A DNA stretch of 64,000 nucleotides from Burkholderiales bacterium (GTDB lineage Bacteria; Pseudomonadota; Gammaproteobacteria; Burkholderiales; Burkholderiaceae_C). Under the pieces are notes generated by a model. The model made no database searches and had not been told where the DNA came from. It worked only from the letters and a program-made list of their open reading frames with translations. Positions 61,664 to 64,000 of the stretch are shown here, piece by piece; the first letter of the stretch is position 1; the number at the start of each line of letters is the position of its first letter. The translations under genes were made by a program, and so were the position numbers. The DNA lies in NCBI GenBank assembly GCA_016702555.1, contig JADJDV010000005.1, forward strand, positions 528,256 through 592,255, given 5' to 3'.

Positions 61664-61968
61664 GCCGCTGACGCGGCATCCCCCACTCCCACTTTCCTAC
61701 GAGAGGGGACGCCGCCGATGGCCGCCACAGGTCCGGCCATGGTGTCCGCGCGTTGGGCCCCTCCACAGCCTTCAGTGTGCCCGGCCCAGGCTGATGAAAA
61801 TGCACGGGCAGAAACCGCATCTTCAAGCTATAATTTCCGGTTTTCCAGCGTCAGTGCTGGAAGCATGGGGCCACCGCCACCCCGAGTCTGGCGAGGTGAG
61901 GTCGAAGCGAGTCGCGCAACGAAAGCAGCGGCGCCAGCAACGGCTGTAATGACTGGAGTTGACAACTC
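61664..61968 (+). promoter_or_regulatory. Intergenic region with rpmBG promoter and leader
   Basis: The 305 bases before rpmB hold no gene. A TATAAT box (61829-61834) sits in AGCTATAATTTCCGGT without an evident -35. Directly after the expected start, TTCCAGC (61843-61849) pairs with GCTGGAA (61856-61862), and GGGG/CCCC pairs near 61867-61883 follow. The leader is about 128 bases, long enough for ribosomal-protein autoregulation, which is inference. A Shine-Dalgarno for rpmB is weak (GGAG 14 bases upstream). Confidence 0.55.
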
Positions 61969-62202
61969 ATGGCACGCGTATGCGAAGTCACGGGCAAAAA
62001 GCCCATGGTAGGGAACCACGTATCCCACGCCAACAACAAGACCAAGCGCCGGTTCCTGCCGAACCTGCAATACCGCCGCTTCTGGGTCGAGAGCGAAAAC
62101 CGCTGGGTGCGCCTGCGTGTGTCCAGCGCCGCCCTGCGACTGATCGACAAGAATGGCATCGACGCCGTGCTCGCCGACATGCGCGCACGCGGTCAGGCCT
62201 GA
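61969..62202 (+). CDS. rpmB: 50S ribosomal protein L28
   Basis: The 77-residue protein MARVCEVTGKKPMVGNHVSH continues with NNKTKRRFLPNLQYRRFWV and matches L28 over its full length. It lacks the paired zinc cysteines, so it is the zinc-free form. It precedes rpmG by 23 bases with AAGGAG between. Confidence 0.98.
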   Translation: MARVCEVTGKKPMVGNHVSHANNKTKRRFLPNLQYRRFWVESENRWVRLRVSSAALRLIDKNGIDAVLADMRARGQA

Positions 62203-62225
62203 TCACTTAGCCAAAGGAGCACATC

Positions 62226-62396
62226 ATGGCCACCAAAGGCGGACGCGAAAAAATCAAGCTGGAATCCACGGCCGGCACCGGTCACTTCTACACCACCAGC
62301 AAGAACAAGAAAACCATGCCCGAGAAAATGTCGATCATGAAGTTCGACCCCAAGGCTCGCAAGCATGTCGAGTACAAGGAAGTCAAGCTGAAGTGA
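62226..62396 (+). CDS. rpmG: 50S ribosomal protein L33
   Basis: The short product of 56 residues, MATKGGREKIKLESTAGTGH then FYTTSKNKKTMPEKMSIMKF and DPKARKHVEYKEVKLK, is L33. It has no cysteines, so it is the zinc-independent type, in line with the L28 form beside it. AAAGGAG precedes the ATG. A terminator follows. Confidence 0.97.
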   Translation: MATKGGREKIKLESTAGTGHFYTTSKNKKTMPEKMSIMKFDPKARKHVEYKEVKLK

Positions 62397-62418
62397 TTCG
62401 GCGCTGACCTCACAAGCC

Positions 62419-62449
62419 AACCCGCTGCCCGTTCAGCGGGTTTCTTTTT
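62419..62449 (+). terminator. Terminator after rpmBG
   Basis: AACCCGCTG and CAGCGGGTT form a perfect 9-base stem with a six-base loop, followed by TCTTTTTG. It lies 22 bases after the rpmG stop. Confidence 0.92.
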
Positions 62450-62495
62450 GCCTGAGCACCGGCCCTTAGCCGCTAGAATCGCCCGGCGCTCTCAC

Positions 62496-62583
62496 GGAGG
62501 TGTGGCAGAGTGGTCGATTGCACCGGTCTTGAAAACCGGCAACGGGCAACCGTTCGTGAGTTCGAATCTCACCGCCTCCGCCA
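62496..62583 (+). tRNA. tRNA-Ser (anticodon UGA)
   Basis: The gene opens GGAGGTGTGGCAGAGTGG and ends CGCCTCCGCCA with encoded CCA; the seven-pair acceptor stem has one G-U. The anticodon arm is CCGGT-CTTGAAA-ACCGG, giving UGA. The long variable arm and GTTCGAATC T-loop are as expected for tRNA-Ser. Its 3' end marks a visible change in base composition. Confidence 0.97.
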
Positions 62584-63143
62584 GATGAACCTTATAAATC
62601 AACAAGTTACGACGAATTTGCACTCACAGCCCACCATCTAGCCCACCAAAAATCAATTACTGGGGAGGCTTTGGTGCCATTGCAGGCCGGTGACGCGCCA
62701 CCACCACAAATAACCCTAAACCACTGTCAGGTATTACCTGCTCAGCATGGGCTGGTTGCCTTCGGTCGGGGGCTTGTCGGTCACGGTCGCCACGGATCGC
62801 GCGCATTCTGGCGGGTTCGCTTCACCTGGTCGGCGTCTGTGGTGCAGGGTCGGGGGCTTCACCTAGTCGGCGTCGGCGCTGTAGGGTTGGGGGCTTGTCG
62901 GTCACTGCCACCATGCAGGCGCACCCCGGTCGGGGGCTTCTCGCCCGCCGACGACGACGGCCACCGCCTACTCGATTACTGACCATCTGGTCATTACGCC
63001 GGCACGGGTGTCGGTCAGGCGGTTGACGTATACCTCTTTGCTCATTGGAAAGCGCGGGCCCGGCCCCCAGGTCGCCGATCCACGCGCGAGAACTTTTCAA
63101 ACTTTTCGCTCTCGATCTGCACCGCCTGCCATTGCCAACGAAA
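62584..63143. other. Gene-poor region after tRNA-Ser with degenerate short repeats
   Basis: The first 80 bases are unusually AT-rich for this window (CTTATAAATCAACAAGTTAC). Then four copies of a 12-base unit, GGTCGGGGGCTT or GGTTGGGGGCTT, occur at 62764, 62848, 62885 and 62928, two of them near TTCACCTGGTCGGCGTC-like sequence (62821 and 62858). No credible gene is seen: a TTG-started frame (62671-62982) is Gly/Val/Arg-rich repeat translation, and a 25-codon minus frame (63045-62968) has no ribosome site. It could be an integration scar. Confidence 0.55.
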
Positions 63144-63166
63144 AAGCCCCTCGCGGGGAGGGGCTT
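63141..63166 (-). terminator. Terminator after the IPTL-CTERM gene
   Basis: AAGCCCCTC and GAGGGGCTT form a perfect 9-base stem with a five-base loop on the minus strand, followed by TTTCG. It lies 18 bases past the stop at 63185. Confidence 0.92.
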
Positions 63167-63184
63167 GGATAGTTGAATGGTGGC

Positions 63185-64000
63185 TTACGGCCGTCGCAGA
63201 CGCCGCGCTCCCAGCCCCGCCGCCAGCAGGCCAAGCAGCATCAGGCTCCACTCACCCAGCGTGGGCACGGGCGTGACTTCGCTAGTAACAGGAGGTTTGG
63301 CTGTTGCCTTAATCGGGAAAGTTTGCGTGACCTGGTCGGCAGGCAGGTATTCGTCGTTACCTGCTTGATCGGCTGCGATGGTGCAGGCGCCTTCAGCGAC
63401 GCCTGTCACCTGTGTGCCCGAGATTGTGCAGATGTCCGGCGTCAGTGACGTATAGGTGATGGGTTTGCCCGAGTTGGGGCCGACCGGGTTCGCGATGACC
63501 GCCCCCGTGCCGTCCACCTTTACCACGGGCGCCGTGCCAAAGCTGATGACCTGCGGCAGCGGGTCAGCAGTCACCTTTGAAACCGTGATTTTGTATTCGC
63601 ATCTCGGGAGCGGGCCGCCACCGGTTATGTCGGTGACCAAGAAGTACACAGTGCTGTTCGCTGGTGCCATGAACGACATTGAGGCGCTGCTGGGTGCGAC
63701 CTTTGGGTGCTCCGGATCGGTGAGTATGATGCCGATGTCACCAAGGTAGTTGGCTTTTGGATTGAATGTGCCGCCGCCGCTGTCGATGTTGACGCCTTCG
63801 TTGGGGAGGTCGGAATACGCCACCAGTGTCAGTTGACCTGGTTTCTCTGGGTTATCGTCTGGGCCCCAAGTCACTGTTGGTGGATCAGTATTAAAGTCAT
63901 AGATTTGCGCACGTTGCGCGCATCCCGCCGGCACTGTTATGTCAACCTTGATGCACTGGTCTTCATTGCCAGTGGTCATCTTCTGGAAGCCATAGTAGTT
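63185..64000 (-). CDS. IPTL-CTERM sorting-domain surface protein (partial, N-terminus outside window)
   Basis: The frame is open to base 64000, so the start lies beyond the window; 271 residues are visible. The C-terminus is a protein-sorting tail: VPTLGEWSLMLLGLLAAGLG followed by basic ARRLRRP, the IPTL-CTERM pattern (motif, membrane helix, Arg cluster) recognised by an exosortase-like enzyme. Upstream is an Ig-like beta region (GKPITYTSLTPDICTISGTQ and GACTIAADQAGNDEYLPADQ). It is less GC-rich than the rest of the window. Function is unknown; export and anchoring are inferred from the tail. Confidence 0.85.
   Translation of the reverse strand, partial: NYYGFQKMTTGNEDQCIKVDITVPAGCAQRAQIYDFNTDPPTVTWGPDDNPEKPGQLTLVAYSDLPNEGVNIDSGGGTFNPKANYLGDIGIILTDPEHPKVAPSSASMSFMAPANSTVYFLVTDITGGGPLPRCEYKITVSKVTADPLPQVISFGTAPVVKVDGTGAVIANPVGPNSGKPITYTSLTPDICTISGTQVTGVAEGACTIAADQAGNDEYLPADQVTQTFPIKATAKPPVTSEVTPVPTLGEWSLMLLGLLAAGLGARRLRRP

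Noticed and set aside
62764..62939. CRISPR-like array
   Set aside because: Units are only 12 bases, imperfect and irregularly spaced, with no cas genes.
62671..62982. 103-codon TTG-started frame
   Set aside because: Encoded residues come mostly from the GGTCGGGGGCTT repeats; no ribosome site and no known fold.
62968..63045. 25-codon minus-strand frame beginning MSKEVYVNRLTDTRAGVM
   Set aside because: The start looks protein-like but there is no Shine-Dalgarno and the product is too short to support; kept only as a note.

Overview
The window is a high-GC chromosomal segment of a beta-proteobacterium. Gene content and order (a nuoA-N operon preceded by tRNA-Leu, secG and tpiA; rpsO-pnp; speDE; ftsK-lolA-rarA divergent from trxB; many branched-chain amino acid and Bug/TctC solute-binding proteins) point to Burkholderiales, most likely Comamonadaceae. 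The family is inferred from content and order; no 16S gene is present.

Layout. 1-12111 (minus): respiratory complex I, nuoA to nuoM, with nuoM cut by the window start. 12169-17495 (minus): tRNA-Leu(GAG), secG, tpiA, a quinone oxidoreductase, pnp and rpsO. 17633-20644: a decayed aminotransferase, a small exported protein and the speDE pair behind a long, apparently structured leader. 20867-27056 (plus): a six-gene Mrp-type multisubunit Na+/H+ antiporter operon whose first gene is an MrpA-MrpB fusion. 27119-34008: a frameshifted solute-binding protein gene, tsaD, a CBS-domain protein, then a plus-strand set (signal-less binding protein, ybiB, cobA, HI0933-type flavoprotein). 34119-41098: rpsU-yqeY, a FecR/DUF6600 proline-rich protein, pmbA divergent from darP-mog, a glycine-zipper lipoprotein and a vapBC toxin-antitoxin pair with a perfect 15-bp-arm palindrome as operator. 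41128-50096: cysE, trmJ, ppnP, an APC permease, a Tat-signal methyltransferase, an acyl-CoA dehydrogenase, an NAD-binding epimerase-like protein, a ferredoxin-type reductase and a TctC protein. 50176-55094 (minus): a complete livHMGF-livJ-type branched-chain amino acid ABC transporter. 55356-62583: rarA, lolA, ftsK and a Crp-family regulator, divergent from trxB, then rpmB-rpmG and tRNA-Ser(UGA). 62584-64000: a drop in GC, a gene-poor stretch with short degenerate repeats, and the 3' part of an IPTL-CTERM surface-protein gene.

Most of the window is core metabolism: energy conservation (Nuo, Mrp), translation and RNA turnover (rpsO, rpsU, rpmBG, pnp, tsaD, trmJ, darP), cell division and envelope (ftsK, lolA, secG) and amino acid uptake. 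The points most worth a second look are the speD leader RNA, the vapBC operator, two broken genes, REPIN-like intergenic inverted repeats, and the tRNA-Ser junction with its repeat cluster. No CRISPR array, transposase, integrase gene or rRNA gene was seen.
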